DNA from: Phaeoceros laevis
Taxonomy: Eukaryota; Anthocerotophyta; Anthocerotopsida; Notothyladales
Reading direction: 5' to 3'
NCBI GenBank assembly: GCA_049999765.1
Contig: JBNGIQ010009429.1
Location: 58,197-92,076, forward strand
DNA length: 33,880 bases
In this document: positions 1 to 11,463 of the stretch, in pieces
Numbering within the stretch: the first letter of the stretch is position 1
How the letters are laid out: each line of letters opens with the position of its first letter
Notes under the pieces: generated by a model
The model's input: only the letters and a program-made list of their open reading frames with translations
Database searches by the model: none
Told to the model about the DNA's origin: nothing
Made by a program: the position numbers and the translations under genes

Positions 1-3000
1 CCTAGCCACTGAGGAGGAGCCGATATTAACGTCAAGCTGCACAGCCAGCACGACCTGATACATAAGCACTCAAGAGCATCTTCAGTTTCTTGAAATTCTA
101 CACAGTACGCAAGATAGGTAGAACACCTCGATGTAATTCTTTCCTCTGTAGTACTCAATCTCCAGAGCTTGTCCAATCAGGCATGCTGACTTTCCAACGC
201 TTTGCTTCACGATCCATGATCCCTGATTGTCATGTCGAAATGGGTCAGCTAAATGTCAGCATTATCCGGAATGACAAGAGTATTGTGCACTTCAGCCTGC
301 CAAGCTCCACCTTTGCAATGTGGGGGATGAGCTTAAATCTCGAATTCCTATATCTGTCATCACCCTCCACAAAGGCTTTGAGGAGAGGAATGGAATCCAG
401 AGGCCATCGTGTGACGTAGTACAGCAGCAGAGAGAGATTAGTCTTTCCAGGGACCTGACAACAATCAGAGCAGAAGGTCAAGGCCGGATTGACGTCCGAT
501 GGAACAGAAATGCTTTATTGCCACCCTGGTTTAACAGCCCTACTTGAATGTTGAAAACGAAGAAAAACGGGTTACTGTCTCCTGTTCCCTGCCAGAATAC
601 ACAAGCAGCATAAAAGTCTGGTAAAGATGCTTGAAACTTCCAAGTCAGATTATGTAGGAAGCATAACAAGTCTCACCTAACAGCTGGGTTGCTTCCCTCC
701 TGGAGGAAGTATATATACCGATGTGCTTTAGATGTAATTTAAGAGACATACGTACCTGGAAAGAGTGTATGATGTTGCTTGATCTACTGGCAAGATGACT
801 TTCCCTCTTGTCTGACTTTAACCAGTCGCAAGCAACTAGTTGCAGGAGTTGACCGTTTGCTTTAACCTGGCCATTGTATAAGCATCACGACATTCAGTCA
901 GCATCACTGCCAGGCTGAACCCAAGCAGACTGGCAGATTAACTGTGGCAGGAACTTCGCACTTCGCTACCACCATGATACAGAGAATACAAGATTACCTT
1001 TGCTTGATTTCTCAGGTAGGACTTGCTTCGCACCCGGAATGTCTCAGGTTCAGGTGTACACCAGCAGCTTTCTGTGATGACACTCGAACATTTTGGAAGT
1101 GATCCTTGATTGTTAAGGAGCTCATTCTCCTCCTCATGAGTCTTGGGTGGTTGACTTCGTTTCTGGGCTGCCAGGATGAGCGCAGTATTGTCTAGTGTGA
1201 GCAGTTAGCAAGAGTCTAGGTAGGTGCACAAGGGTCTATTGCTCATAAAAAATTGCCCCCTTGCAGATGGACACATCTTACCAGTCGATGAAAGTTCATG
1301 CAGGCGTTTCACTATAGCAGCTGCAATTGTAAACTTAGGTGTAGCCTGTGACAAAAATTCACCGTCAAAAGATCTAGACCTAGGAGCAGCTGCCGTAGTA
1401 CCACGTATACAGAAAAAGTTTTCAAACCAGGCTAGCTTCATGCAGCGCAAGCTACTTCCTAAAAAATCCCACCTTTTCTTTGTGTTCCTCCTCATCCTCT
1501 GATCCTTCCATTTCCAAGCCGCCATCCTCAAATTCTTCTGGACTTTCTGGGACGTCATAAAATATTTCAACAACTTCGCTGAGATCCAGAGGCTTAACTT
1601 CCTTATTCTCTCCGAGTTCGTGGCGCTCATCAGCTCCACCTTGCACCTCCATATCCTCCGTAACCCTGTCCCGAAGGTTGCTCTGTACAGCGAAACTGTA
1701 CCTGGGTAGGGGTGTATGTGCAGTTTCCTTCACAGTAGGTGAAGATGGCAGTGCCTCGTACATTTCCCTCAAAGCTGAAACATGTCAATGCCAGCATGAC
1801 ACAATAAGCTACAGTAGCTTGTTGTATTACTACTCAAGGAACAACTCTGGAATAGTGCAACAGCTGTGGGTACCGAGCTGGTTGAGAAACTGAGGATGAG
1901 TGCAAGAGGATTTACCTGCAACACGCTCAAGTATGCGTAGTGAAATCTCCTCTGCCTGAAGAGACTTCCCTCCGTAGTGCTTAATTCTCCAGTTTGCAGC
2001 AACCATATGCTTAACAACAGTTCTGTTTGACTTCAACGGTGATATCACATAGCCCCCACCTTCAGCAGTGGGGAGAATTTCAGAAACGGCCTGAGGGGTG
2101 AAAGACAGTCATCAACAACTACTGCATGAGAAAAGCAAACAAGAAATGCGAACTAGGGAAAATCGATCATGGCATAATCCCTACTTTTAAGAAAAGCTCG
2201 CTTGAAGCCTTTCTGGGGTGGACACTTCTCATGGTCAATAGACCGGTATAGAATGACTGTGAAGGATTGCATGGGTACGAAGCTTGATCACAACGACAAA
2301 GTAACGACAGTCTTCCAAATATACTGACAGCCTCAAACGGGAAACCAGACAAAGTACCATATGAGCCATCATCTTCCCTTCTCCAGTATCGAACAAGCAG
2401 TAGATCGCGTGGCTTGATTTTGCTGCACTTCAAGAAAAGTCAGCATGTTCTGCTCCACCTAGTGCTAGCATCAAGATACCAAAAAGCACAAGTTCACCCA
2501 TAACCCAGGAAAATACTTATGAAGCAGTCTGATCTAACTTCAGAGGACAAAATATCAGCTCTTCCAGATTGCTTCCAACCAGAGTGCATACCCCCGGATC
2601 CTGGCTGGGTCGTATTCTTCATGGATAACATCAGTGTGGCCGTCAACTCGCTCCACAACTTTTCCTCGCAGGAAGCAGAAATCCCACCTTTCCATCGGGC
2701 ACAGGTTAAGCAGGTCAGTTTGTATGCAACTGAGCTGATCTTTCAAGGCTAAGGCGTTGCAAAACTTGGAAACAGCAATTCCTGGGAGGTGACACACACA
2801 GTGTTAAGCTGATTCTACAACAGAAAGTGTCGGCTTGTACTCACTGCAAACGGGAAGGGCCCAACTCCAAGACTGTGTCGAAAACAGATTCACATGTTGA
2901 GTTCACTACGCCCACGGCCATAATTGCTGGTGGATCATAAGATCGAAGCTGCGCTACAGGAAGAATGCATGTGAAACTGTGGCCTCTCAACATGAGAGAT

Positions 3001-4880
3001 CAGGAGAGTACAACCCCGGTCAAGTTTTGCATCTACTGTCCCTTTTGCCCACTCCAAATAACAGCAAGTTTACCGTGCTTCGGAACTCCTCATCACTGGT
3101 CTCTGTGAACAGACGCAAGCCTGGTCCATGGTTCAGCCCAGCATCAGAACATTGCACAGTAGGAACTTAACCAAGAGCTTGTAGCAAAGGCAGCGGCAGC
3201 TGCAGGCAAGAAGACCCAATTGCAAGCACTCACTCACAAGCTGCTACCGTGCATACTCAAAGACCTCCCCAAGTACGGGAATGAAAGAACCCTCTTTGTC
3301 CCAAATTACTTGCTATTGAAAGCTGTGGGTCGTTGCTGAGTCCATGCTTTCATTTACAAGCACAGGTCGTTTTAGAGTCCTACCATTCCTACATCCAAAG
3401 ATCCTCCAAGGTGATGTTGTGACAACATCTGCTTGTCCATCTTGAGAACTTAAAGACCCCGTCCAATCTGGAAAATCTGTGATGAAATAGCATGAAGAAC
3501 TTCAGCTTCTCAAACTTCAAGACCAGTATATACGTTACAAAGCAACAAACTCTAAGCGACCTTCCTTACCATTGTTGGGAGCCACTCTGTTGTTCGCAGG
3601 TACACCTCCTGAGTATCTAAAATCCACGTGTCATCCCTCGATCACACCACCTCAACAGACCAATTCAGAAGTTACTGAGCAGCCAGTACCTTGATGTGCT
3701 TCTCTTTGCAAAACTCTCTCCAGGTTTTGATGGTCCAGCCTGTAACAGCCGTTTTGGGGGCTTAGTAAGAAACTAGGCATCCACGCAATATCTGGGCATT
3801 CTCCAGGGGACCAGCTAGGGTACCTGACTAGCAGCGGATTTGAAAGCTGTTATCCACCGACCTGCTTCTCCTGCACTTTGTGCTCCAAACTAACAGCCAT
3901 AAAGCAACACATTGATACAAACTGGCATGCTTAGAATTCCTACATGGCATCAGATGCTCAGTTAGCTAACACTTGCCTTGAGGTACTCTTGATGGGTATA
4001 TGGGTTATAGAGAGTAAACACAAACAGAGCCTGCCCACAACAGAGAGAGAGAGACTTATATTAATCACAGTATACTGATTGCAGCAAAGCTGAAACGAGC
4101 TGCGATGGAAGTTTTGGAAGCACATACTCGGCGATGAATCTTCTCTCTCCCATTATCTTCAACCAAATAGTAGGAATCTATGTAACCTGATTTCAATGGT
4201 TTCTGTCAAAGCCAACCGCCAACACAACAGGTTACCCATGCTTCACAAGGATAGATGGCTTCCAAGCCCTGCCACTGTGGTCACTAACGGAGTCGCACAT
4301 TTGTTACTAGAGCTAATTCTGAGGAAAGTAATGGTCAATACTCAACCACGCAAATTTGTTACTAAAGCTAATTCTGAGGAAAGCAATGGTCAATACTCAA
4401 CCACGTTCAGTTAAAGCACAAAACAATGCACAGATGGCCAAGCTGTTGGCCTGTTGCTAGTTCTTCTAATTGATGCCTCATGTTAGAGCCATTGTTGGCA
4501 AACTCGCCGAGAGGACGACTGCAAAAAATCAGCTCTGCAGACATATGATTGCTATGTAATGCTGCAATGCGGCAACGTCCGTGAAACGTTCAACTAGCTC
4601 ATGTCAATATCATGAACCAGCATTGCTCAAAAGACTCTGTCTGAGCAGTATCAATGGGGGTGGGTGGATGTCTTACGTCGTCTTTCTCAGCAGGCCTGGC
4701 CTTGTACCAGGAGGCATAGCTACCATTCAGAACGAAGTACCGCTTCCGGATCCACGGACGGGATGAGAACTTACGGGAAGGTATCAAGTACAGCCATCCC
4801 TCCATCACCGACTCATCGCTGGAAGGCACTTCCTCCGGATCCATCCTGTGCGAATTCGAAGGGGGGCTCCAGTTGCTCAT
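1..4880 (-). CDS. EDR2L: EDR2-like protein (PH-START-DUF1336), 3' end cut by window edge
   Basis: Plant EDR2-family proteins bind phosphoinositides and lipids and act at membranes; the Arabidopsis founder is a negative regulator of defence-linked cell death. Exons in transcription order: 4880-4677, 4202-4128, 4030-3977, 3889-3829, 3740-3690, 3608-3570, 3476-3384, 3120-3074, 2948-2845, 2687-2592, 2422-2358, 2256-2185, 2059-1916, 1774-1473, 1345-1282, 1071-998, 866-756, 588-544, 454-311, 222-127 and 36 to beyond the edge. They stay in frame for 659 codons. PH domain at about residues 25-125 (MEGWLYLIP, RKRYFVL, DNGREKIHRR), then START (PAIMAVGVV, WDFCF, RYWRREDDGSY, CPPQKGF, VVKHMVAANW), an acidic linker, then DUF1336 (FRVRSKSY, QVPGKTNLSLLLYYV, FKLIPHIAKG, DVNIGSSSVAR). 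An in-frame stop directly precedes the ATG. Arabidopsis EDR2 has 718 residues, so about 60 are missing off the left edge. The 3889-3829 donor (CTA/GTCAGG) is weak and chosen because only it keeps frame. Confidence 0.93.
4299..4408. repeat. 55-base tandem duplication in an intron
   Basis: Two near-identical copies start at about 4299 and 4354, period 55 bases, differing at a few positions. Both lie in the first intron (4676-4203) of the EDR2-like gene. It looks like a recent local slippage duplication. Confidence 0.85.
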
Positions 4881-5762
4881 TTATCTCGAACAACAGCCCA
4901 TCTTGCGGTTTCCGCGAAACCAGAATCACCGATAGCAGATGCACATATCAAGCTGCAAGGGTGTGCTGGTGTGCTCCTTGTTTCGTTTGGATCTAGCTGA
5001 GAGCTACAGACAATTGGAAGCTGGCTGGCGAGACAGTCTACCTACTCCAAGTGCTGGTGCTCAGTGCTAAAAGGGGGCCTGATGACTTTAATGAGGAGCA
5101 GACACGTCCAGCCATGGATTCGAGCTATGAGGTTGTCAGAATTGGGACAAGTGGTCGTGGGATCCGTAGATTGGCACAGAAACCTGCCAAGTGTCGAAGG
5201 TGGTCTAGCGACACTTGTTTACGTATATGTTAGTAGGCGGGCGGAGCCCGCCCCTAACTGTTAGCTATTCACGTAGTGACTGGATACTGCTTTGGTGAGT
5301 TGTTCAACAGCCTGATTTGTAAGCCAGGAACCGCTAGTTTGATCTCAGAGCACAAGGGCAAGTTGGCATGCTTCCCTGACGACGTTTTTGAAGAAAACAT
5401 TCTGCTCCTGCTCAGGATCAGTACCAATCGTGATGAAATGAACTCAGAGCTATGTACACACATACATATTTGTAACGTGCGAGATAACGGAGGGCATCCT
5501 AGATGCTGCACGGGTGCATCCCCCCAGTAAAGAGTGCCACCTTTCACAGATCTATGAAGCACACAAGTACCCTGCACTAAAATGAGTGTCTGTGAGTGGT
5601 GTTGACATTGTTTACGCAATTAGATCTAGGCGTGGAGAGTGTGCATGCTTCCTGATTGCTGAAGAGGTTTAGTCGAATTATTACTTGATAGGTCGCTCAC
5701 GTTAGGAGCTGCAAAATGCAGCGGGTGTTGTCCTTCGACAGTGTCAAACGAGCAAAAACCCC
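4881..5762. other. Intergenic: LPP 3' flank and EDR2-like 5' flank
   Basis: No family-recognisable coding sequence was seen on either strand. Both neighbours are on the minus strand, so this holds the downstream region of the phosphatase gene and the promoter and 5' UTR of the EDR2-like gene. The only striking structure is the GC-rich hairpin at 5229-5257. Confidence 0.6.
5229..5257. repeat. GC-rich perfect inverted repeat (hairpin)
   Basis: Arms GGCGGGC and GCCCGCC flank a three-base loop (gga), with outer GTTAG and CTAAC also complementary. It sits between the phosphatase 3' end and the EDR2-like 5' end. It could fold in either transcript; its role is unknown. Confidence 0.75.
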
Positions 5763-7695
5763 TCAAGCTGGCACAATCTCAAAACACCTTGAGAGTTTCT
5801 CCTTGATGGTTCCTGCCTCCACGTCTGCAGCCAGAGTGGGAGGCGACTTGCTCATGTTTGCATCCATCGTCCTCGATGGTGCAAGTCGCATAACGTTGAA
5901 TGCTCTACCACCTACAACGAACATAAAGAGTGAGAGTCAAACAATTCAAGCACTCGCAGCAGATCACTTAGAAATCCATTGTCCTTACTCTCCAGAACGT
6001 GTATAGGAGGAAAATGTTGATGGTAGATGATAGTAGCCACGCCAAATCCTAGCAATCCATCCCCCAAATAATCATCAATCAGTGCATTCCAATCAGAAGC
6101 ACAAAACTCGTGGTCAACAAGCGAACATGCTATTTGAGTCTCCATGCCAATGAGGACGTAACTCATGGCAAGAACTGGGTTTACTCTCATACTTGTACCT
6201 AGCAGGCCTCCCACCACCACGTCTTGCCAGTGGTGTCTGTAGTCATCAACTCTAGAAATGGCGACCAAGGTTGCCAGCAGCAATGGAGATAAAACGAGTG
6301 GAAGCTTGCCAGGATGGCCAGCTTTGTCATAAAGTGCTAACTTCCCAGCAAGATACCAGGATAAATAACCAAGCCCGGCGAAGGACCCTGCATCCAATAA
6401 GACTGAGAAGTGAGAACACATGGCGAACTGTTGTGAAACTGGCAATGAGCATGTGTGCAAAAAGGACAAAGCCATAGATGCTGCAAGCTTACTGATACTA
6501 CGTGAACAACAGTGCTGGAACTTGAATAGGACGTTCAGGTAGGGAGTGCTGTGTGATGCACACCGCACCAGGTGTACCAAACACAACCTTCCAAAAGAAC
6601 CTGTTCTGCTTACTCACAGGACGTATGTCCGCTTGGGAAACTTCTGTAGCCTTCTTCGATCGACGCCCTGGAAGCATCAGGGCTACAAAGAACATCTCCA
6701 TTTCCCATATCAAACGTCTGCAGGCAAACCACGAAAAGTATGATAACATAGACCGGACAGCATGTGCAAACAATACCTTATGACGAGACAAACAGTTCAG
6801 AACCACATGCATCTCATTCCAGCTCAAATTCGTCTCAAGAACGCACAAAAAGTCAACTGCATGTGAAAAGGCTGGTTACCCAGCTGCTGAAGCCTTTGGG
6901 AAAACAAAGGTTCATAAAATCAGGTCTTGGACGACCCACTGCCACCTTCACAGCATCTGTCAGTACTGCTGTGATAGCCAGCGTGAAAACAAGGCCTGCG
7001 ATGACGCGAAACCCCTTTCAAACTTGCAACCCACCCATCACGAGCTCACATCTTATTCTCTGCAATTGGAGCCATCTCACTTTTTTTTGGCACCACACGA
7101 CAGTACTGGGGACGACAGCCTCACAGAACTCACAGAATTTTCTTACCAAGGATGCCATGGTGCAAGTCTCGAATGTTCTTCTTGACAGAAAAAACGAAGC
7201 CCATTATCAAAAGAGGTAGAAAGAAGGAGACAATCTGCCACAATACAGGAAACTTCAGCAAGTTAGCACCAGCCGTTCTTGCCTACCAACCCGCTTGCAG
7301 AGCACTGCAATTGCTCTGCTCTGTATGCGAATTCAGTTTGTGAAAGGCTTTTGCCCTGCTTGATGCTACTCAATTCCCAGATAACAGCAGCAAGAACGTG
7401 GTTCATCACAGCCCTCCGTAATCTTACAAGAGCTAAACGCGAAGAGAACGTCAAGAAAAAGTACCTGCACAGACCAGAATGGTATAGTGTCGCCTTTGTG
7501 CGGGTACGATAGGTTGCCAACCATGAACATATTGATGTAGCGGCGGTACGGGTGAACGGCGTTGAGGATCATGTTTGTGACGACAAGCACCCCGAAGATG
7601 ATCCAGTCATGTAGATGGAACTTGAGCAGGTAAGTAAGCTTGTCCTCGCACGGTTCTTCAGACGGCTCATCAGCGTTCATCACAGACTCGACCAT
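5763..7695 (-). CDS. LPP: Lipid phosphate phosphatase (phosphatidate phosphatase, PAP2 superfamily)
   Basis: Integral membrane enzyme that removes phosphate from phosphatidic acid or related lipid phosphates. Exons: 7695-7465, 7234-7147, 6995-6880, 6717-6618, 6387-6199, 6048-5989, 5911-5763, giving 310 residues, the normal length for plant LPPs. All three PAP2 catalytic motifs are intact: KX6RP at residues 123-131 (KVAVGRPRP), PSGH at 173-176, and SRX5HX3D at 223-234 ([12 protein letters not shown]). Plant-LPP signatures [18 protein letters not shown] and DLHHGIL are present, and several hydrophobic segments fit the six-helix fold. I start at ATG 7695; the frame stays open a little further upstream but without an earlier ATG, and 7680 is an alternative. 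The last exon, a polar tail, has no family match and rests on frame and splice sites only. Confidence 0.95.
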
Positions 7696-9089
7696 TCTGA
7701 CATACTCCGCTGCACGCACAGAACCAGGGACAAACAGTGACAGGCAGCTCCTGGTGACAAGTTATCTCGGACAAGCGCGATGACCCAACCTTCAAGGTGT
7801 TGATCATTGCTGCAGTGCATCGCGAACCAGAACCCTATTCTTCCTCACCCCCGCGGTCTGCTTGTTGCCAACGATGCCCAACATAGCCTAAACGGAAAGC
7901 GGCAGTGTGCAACTCAAGCATGTGCTGCCGAGACCTGCATGGGCCTCAGCAACGAGTATCAGCTGGTCGGGTCGAAATTGCCCAAAATTCCAGCTGTGGC
8001 AGCACCGGCAGGCACTCTGAAATTGCCTCCGGAAATTCTCGCCTTCCGCCTCTTACGCGCTTCCAGTATGTACACCGTAGACTACCAAGTTGGGGGGGGG
8101 GGGTGTTGCAAAATTCAAGCCACCCGCAAGCGCGCTGCGCAACATCCCCATGCGGATGACGCAACCAGGAAAGATGGAGGAAAGAATCGTGATGAGACAA
8201 TGGTGAACAGGCCATACATCATAGGAACACGTTACAGTACAGTACCGTATAGCGTGGTGAAAGAAATCATGATCTACCACTGGTGGCAGTTGAGCAGTTT
8301 ATTTCTGGTGTTCGGTTGGGCAGGAAGCGGCACATGTAAGCAAGTGGAGGAAGAGGCAAGGTCAGCTAGATCTTATTTAGGTGTAACGGAAAGGGAAGAA
8401 CAAAATGACGAGATCCCCGGGCAGATCCCTGCTACCTGGTTCGTGAACGACTACTAATCACTGTTGCTGCTACACCGCCATGCAGTACAGTTTCACAAAA
8501 GATTTGTGAGACCAAGCTGGTGCCCTATATTGCAACACGTTACACGACCCGGATGATCATCCGTGCCGAGTGCTCTTAGCACCGGATATCGGGAATTCGC
8601 GTGAGATGTTGAATTGAATTCGAAGCTCCTACAATCAGCGTGTTCCGGACCCGTGGTTGCAATTCCTGCCGGTTCTCGCTCTGGATACATGCCAAAATCT
8701 GGTGGGCTGGTCCCTTCAGAGTTAACTTGAACGCAGGATGGCTTGTGTACAGGCAGAAGTTGTGGAGCTGGACAAGAGTAAGCGCCTGTTGCTCTGTATA
8801 CGAGATTTTGCTGCAGATTACACTCCTGAATGACGCCTATAGATCGTCTGCTCATCCACAAGTCTTCTGCTGCAATTGGGGGCTGCTGCCACAGTTGGCT
8901 AGCAGGTATCTTTGACAAGCTGAGACCAGCCATTTCCGACTATACGAGTAGTGGCATGAATTGGAAGCAAAGAGCTACTCCAATGTCAAAGGTAGCAAGG
9001 TTACCAACTTGGCTGACGGGACTTGCTAAATTTGACCAAGGACTCCTGTAACTAGGATCCATATGGATGCAGGGATATCGATCTCGCAA
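7696..9089. other. Intergenic, no gene recognised
   Basis: This 1.4 kb holds the LPP promoter side and the 3' flank of the glycosyltransferase. An open frame at 7807-8457 (+) crosses a G homopolymer and resembles no family, so I do not call it. I see no RNA gene or repeat family here apart from the G tract. Confidence 0.55.
8092..8103. repeat. G12 homopolymer
   Basis: Twelve consecutive G residues in an intergenic region; prone to length polymorphism and sequencing error. Confidence 0.9.
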
Positions 9090-10826
9090 TCACAGTCTTC
9101 TACGCTTTCTCCTTCTGTCGAGTTGGTCGTAGAAGTGGACGGGGCGGCCCTTGGCCCGCACAATGTCGGAGACGAGGAGCACCATCTGCTCCACGTCCAC
9201 ATCCAGGCTGCTGCTCTTGACGCCCGGGCTGTCGAACCTGTAGTAGCTGAAGTAGAGCGCATCGGCGAGGGCGTGGTAGCAGCTGTTGGAGAAATTGGTG
9301 GGGCGAACCTCCACAACGGACGCCCGCTGCGGCATGAACACCATGTTGGACAGCCCTGCTCCATGAGCGGCCACCAGGATGGAAGCCCCCCGGAAGAGCT
9401 CTTGGGTGGCGGCCAAGCTCCACACCACCCGGTCCGAGAAGAGCTTCACCCTGGCCTCGCCCAGGGCGGCCACCAGCCCCGCCAGCAGCGCCTCGTGCTG
9501 GACGATGCTCCTGGTGCCCTTGCGCTCCGCCAGGACCACGTACCAGGGAGAATTCGAAGTGGGGTCGCCAGCCCATTCCAGGGGCGATGCGCCCACCTTG
9601 AAGTGCTCCTGCCGGATGTGGCGCCACACGGAGCCGCTGGAGTGGCCGCAACCGGGGCTGTGCGCCACCACCATCATGTCCGCGTACGCCACCTCCCTGG
9701 GCTGCATCACCTGCACGTCCAAGCCGGCGGCCAGGCCGGCGGGGAAGCCCAGCAGCTGGAAGAAGGCGGAGATGTGGGGGTAGTCGCGCTTGGTGACCAG
9801 GAGCCGCGCCGTGGGCAGCGCCCGGATGGCCGGCAGCAGCAGCGCCACCCGGCCCAGGAGCTCCACCAGGCCGTGGAACTGGCTGTCGGCGTGGGAGGAG
9901 CAGAGGTTGATGGCCAGCTCCAGCCGGACGATGGGGGTGGCCTCCGGGCTCTCGAACAGTGGGTCCTTGCGCTTCTCCCAGCACCCGCCCTTGAGGAAGA
10001 GGTGGCTCGAGTCGAACACCTGCGCGTGGCTGTTGCTGTAGACCTGAGCTATGAACATGAGCGCTCCCAGGTGCTCCCCGTAGTTGTAGATGGTGGTCTC
10101 TCCCAGCCCGGGAGTCACAAACCTGCCTCCCTCCGTGGGCAGCGTCTCGGGGGTGAAGGTGTCGAAGAACTTGGAGTCCCAGCACAGCACGCCCACCTTG
10201 GGAGTCTGCCGCTGGCACTGCCACAGCACCGGGCAGGCGACCACGCCGTGGGACGGCAGCGCCAGCATCACCGGCCCGGGGCGGCGGATGCAGGAGGAAG
10301 GGCCGGAGGTGAGGGTGGTGAGCAGGCGCCGGGTGTCCACAATCTTCAGCTGCGAAGCCTCCAGCATCTCCCGCAGCGCCTCCGGCTCCTTCCCCACCAC
10401 CACAGACAGGTTCCGCCGCTCCCACTGGCTCTTCCAGCTCTGCTCGTCGGCGTACGCAAACCTGCTGCTGCTGTCTCCATCAGCGGCTTCAGCCCCGCCC
10501 CTGCAATTCAGCGCGGACTTGAGGTTCTGGAAGAATTCGGAGGAGGCCGAGCTCATGCCCATGTATCGCTGGGAGGCGATGCACAGCATCGTCTTGAAAG
10601 GCCCAGGGGAGCCCCAAGAAGACACATTCCCCCCGGCCTCCCCGAGGTGCTGGCCGGAAGAAGCCGGCGCCTCACACCAGACATAGACGTTCTGCAGCAT
10701 GAAGAGGGTGGTGACCACCAACACCATGGCAAGCGCCACCACCTTGCAGGGCTTGCCCAGAGGCGCCTTCCCGCGAGGCGACCCCGCCAGGGCTACCCAC
10801 GCATTCCTGCCCTTCTCCCCCGCCAT
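9090..10826 (-). CDS. Glycosyltransferase family 61 (DUF563) protein, intronless
   Basis: GT61 enzymes are Golgi type II membrane proteins that add sugars such as xylose or arabinose to N-glycans, xylan or cell-wall glycoproteins. A single 578-residue frame starts at ATG 10826. A basic cytosolic N-terminus leads into one signal anchor (about residues 28-50, VVALAMVLVVTTLFMLQNVY) followed by a long lumenal domain. The GT61 hallmark VAAHGAGLSNMVFMP lies at about 485-499, followed by VVEVRPTNF; upstream segments GVVACPVLWQC, NYGEHLGALMF and LLVTKRDYPH fit the family layout. The C-terminus is strongly basic (RRRKRRRL). The exon is far richer in GC than its neighbours, including at third codon positions, and has no intron, unlike the adjacent many-exon genes. 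The acceptor sugar cannot be told from sequence. Confidence 0.93.
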   Translation of the reverse strand: MAGEKGRNAWVALAGSPRGKAPLGKPCKVVALAMVLVVTTLFMLQNVYVWCEAPASSGQHLGEAGGNVSSWGSPGPFKTMLCIASQRYMGMSSASSEFFQNLKSALNCRGGAEAADGDSSSRFAYADEQSWKSQWERRNLSVVVGKEPEALREMLEASQLKIVDTRRLLTTLTSGPSSCIRRPGPVMLALPSHGVVACPVLWQCQRQTPKVGVLCWDSKFFDTFTPETLPTEGGRFVTPGLGETTIYNYGEHLGALMFIAQVYSNSHAQVFDSSHLFLKGGCWEKRKDPLFESPEATPIVRLELAINLCSSHADSQFHGLVELLGRVALLLPAIRALPTARLLVTKRDYPHISAFFQLLGFPAGLAAGLDVQVMQPREVAYADMMVVAHSPGCGHSSGSVWRHIRQEHFKVGASPLEWAGDPTSNSPWYVVLAERKGTRSIVQHEALLAGLVAALGEARVKLFSDRVVWSLAATQELFRGASILVAAHGAGLSNMVFMPQRASVVEVRPTNFSNSCYHALADALYFSYYRFDSPGVKSSSLDVDVEQMVLLVSDIVRAKGRPVHFYDQLDRRRKRRRL

Positions 10827-11463
10827 CGCTGCTCCCTGTTGCTGCCTGCTTCCCCGTCCTACTCCCGCGGCCGGCGTTCTTCGGCACCTACCTCTCCAAT
10901 CAGCATCCCCACGTTGGGCATTTCCAGCTTGAGGAGGTTAAGCCCAACCCGAGGCGTGAAGGAAGTCCGCCGGTGGGCCGGGTGCCGGGTGTGTGAAGAA
11001 AATCATGACCGGTAACCAAAGCCACCCACCGGGACCAGAGCCAATGCTCTCAACCAGTATCATATACTCCACAGGTTGACTTCCCACGTGGATTGGCCAA
11101 AGACCGAAGCGGACATCCACTGTGTCGAGCTCCAGTTTTACCGACGTCCCAGCTCCTTCACGTCCAGCGTTGCGCACGGCAACAACCCACATCGTGATTA
11201 AGGGGTGGGTATCCGTGACCCACAATGTTTATCCGTTACATCTAGTCTAGGCTAAGTTACGCCAGACACAACATATGCTGCTGCTCGACTAAAATGTAAC
11301 GACGGTAACCGCAGAGTCCAGAGTAACTTAGAAGAAAGACGTCTCACCAAAAGCCTTGGTTAGATCTAGGATGTGCCGCCCAAAGTCGCTAGCAGCAGCT
11401 GCAGGGCTGGTTTGGTTATGTCCAGCTCGTTAGCAGCTTTCCTGCACCACCCCAAACGACCTG
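10827..11463. other. Intergenic: neurochondrin 3' flank and GT61 promoter
   Basis: Minus-strand genes lie on both sides. The GC richness of the GT61 exon continues about 150 bases upstream of its ATG and then falls. No coding sequence was recognised. Confidence 0.55.

Noticed and set aside
7807-8457. 216-codon open frame on the plus strand
   Set aside because: It runs through a G12 tract, has no recognisable domain, no splice or codon signal and unnatural composition.
9063-11015. 650-codon open frame on the plus strand
   Set aside because: It lies antisense to the GT61 gene, has low-complexity Gly/His/Gln/Arg composition and no domain; it is a shadow of strong GC bias at third codon positions.
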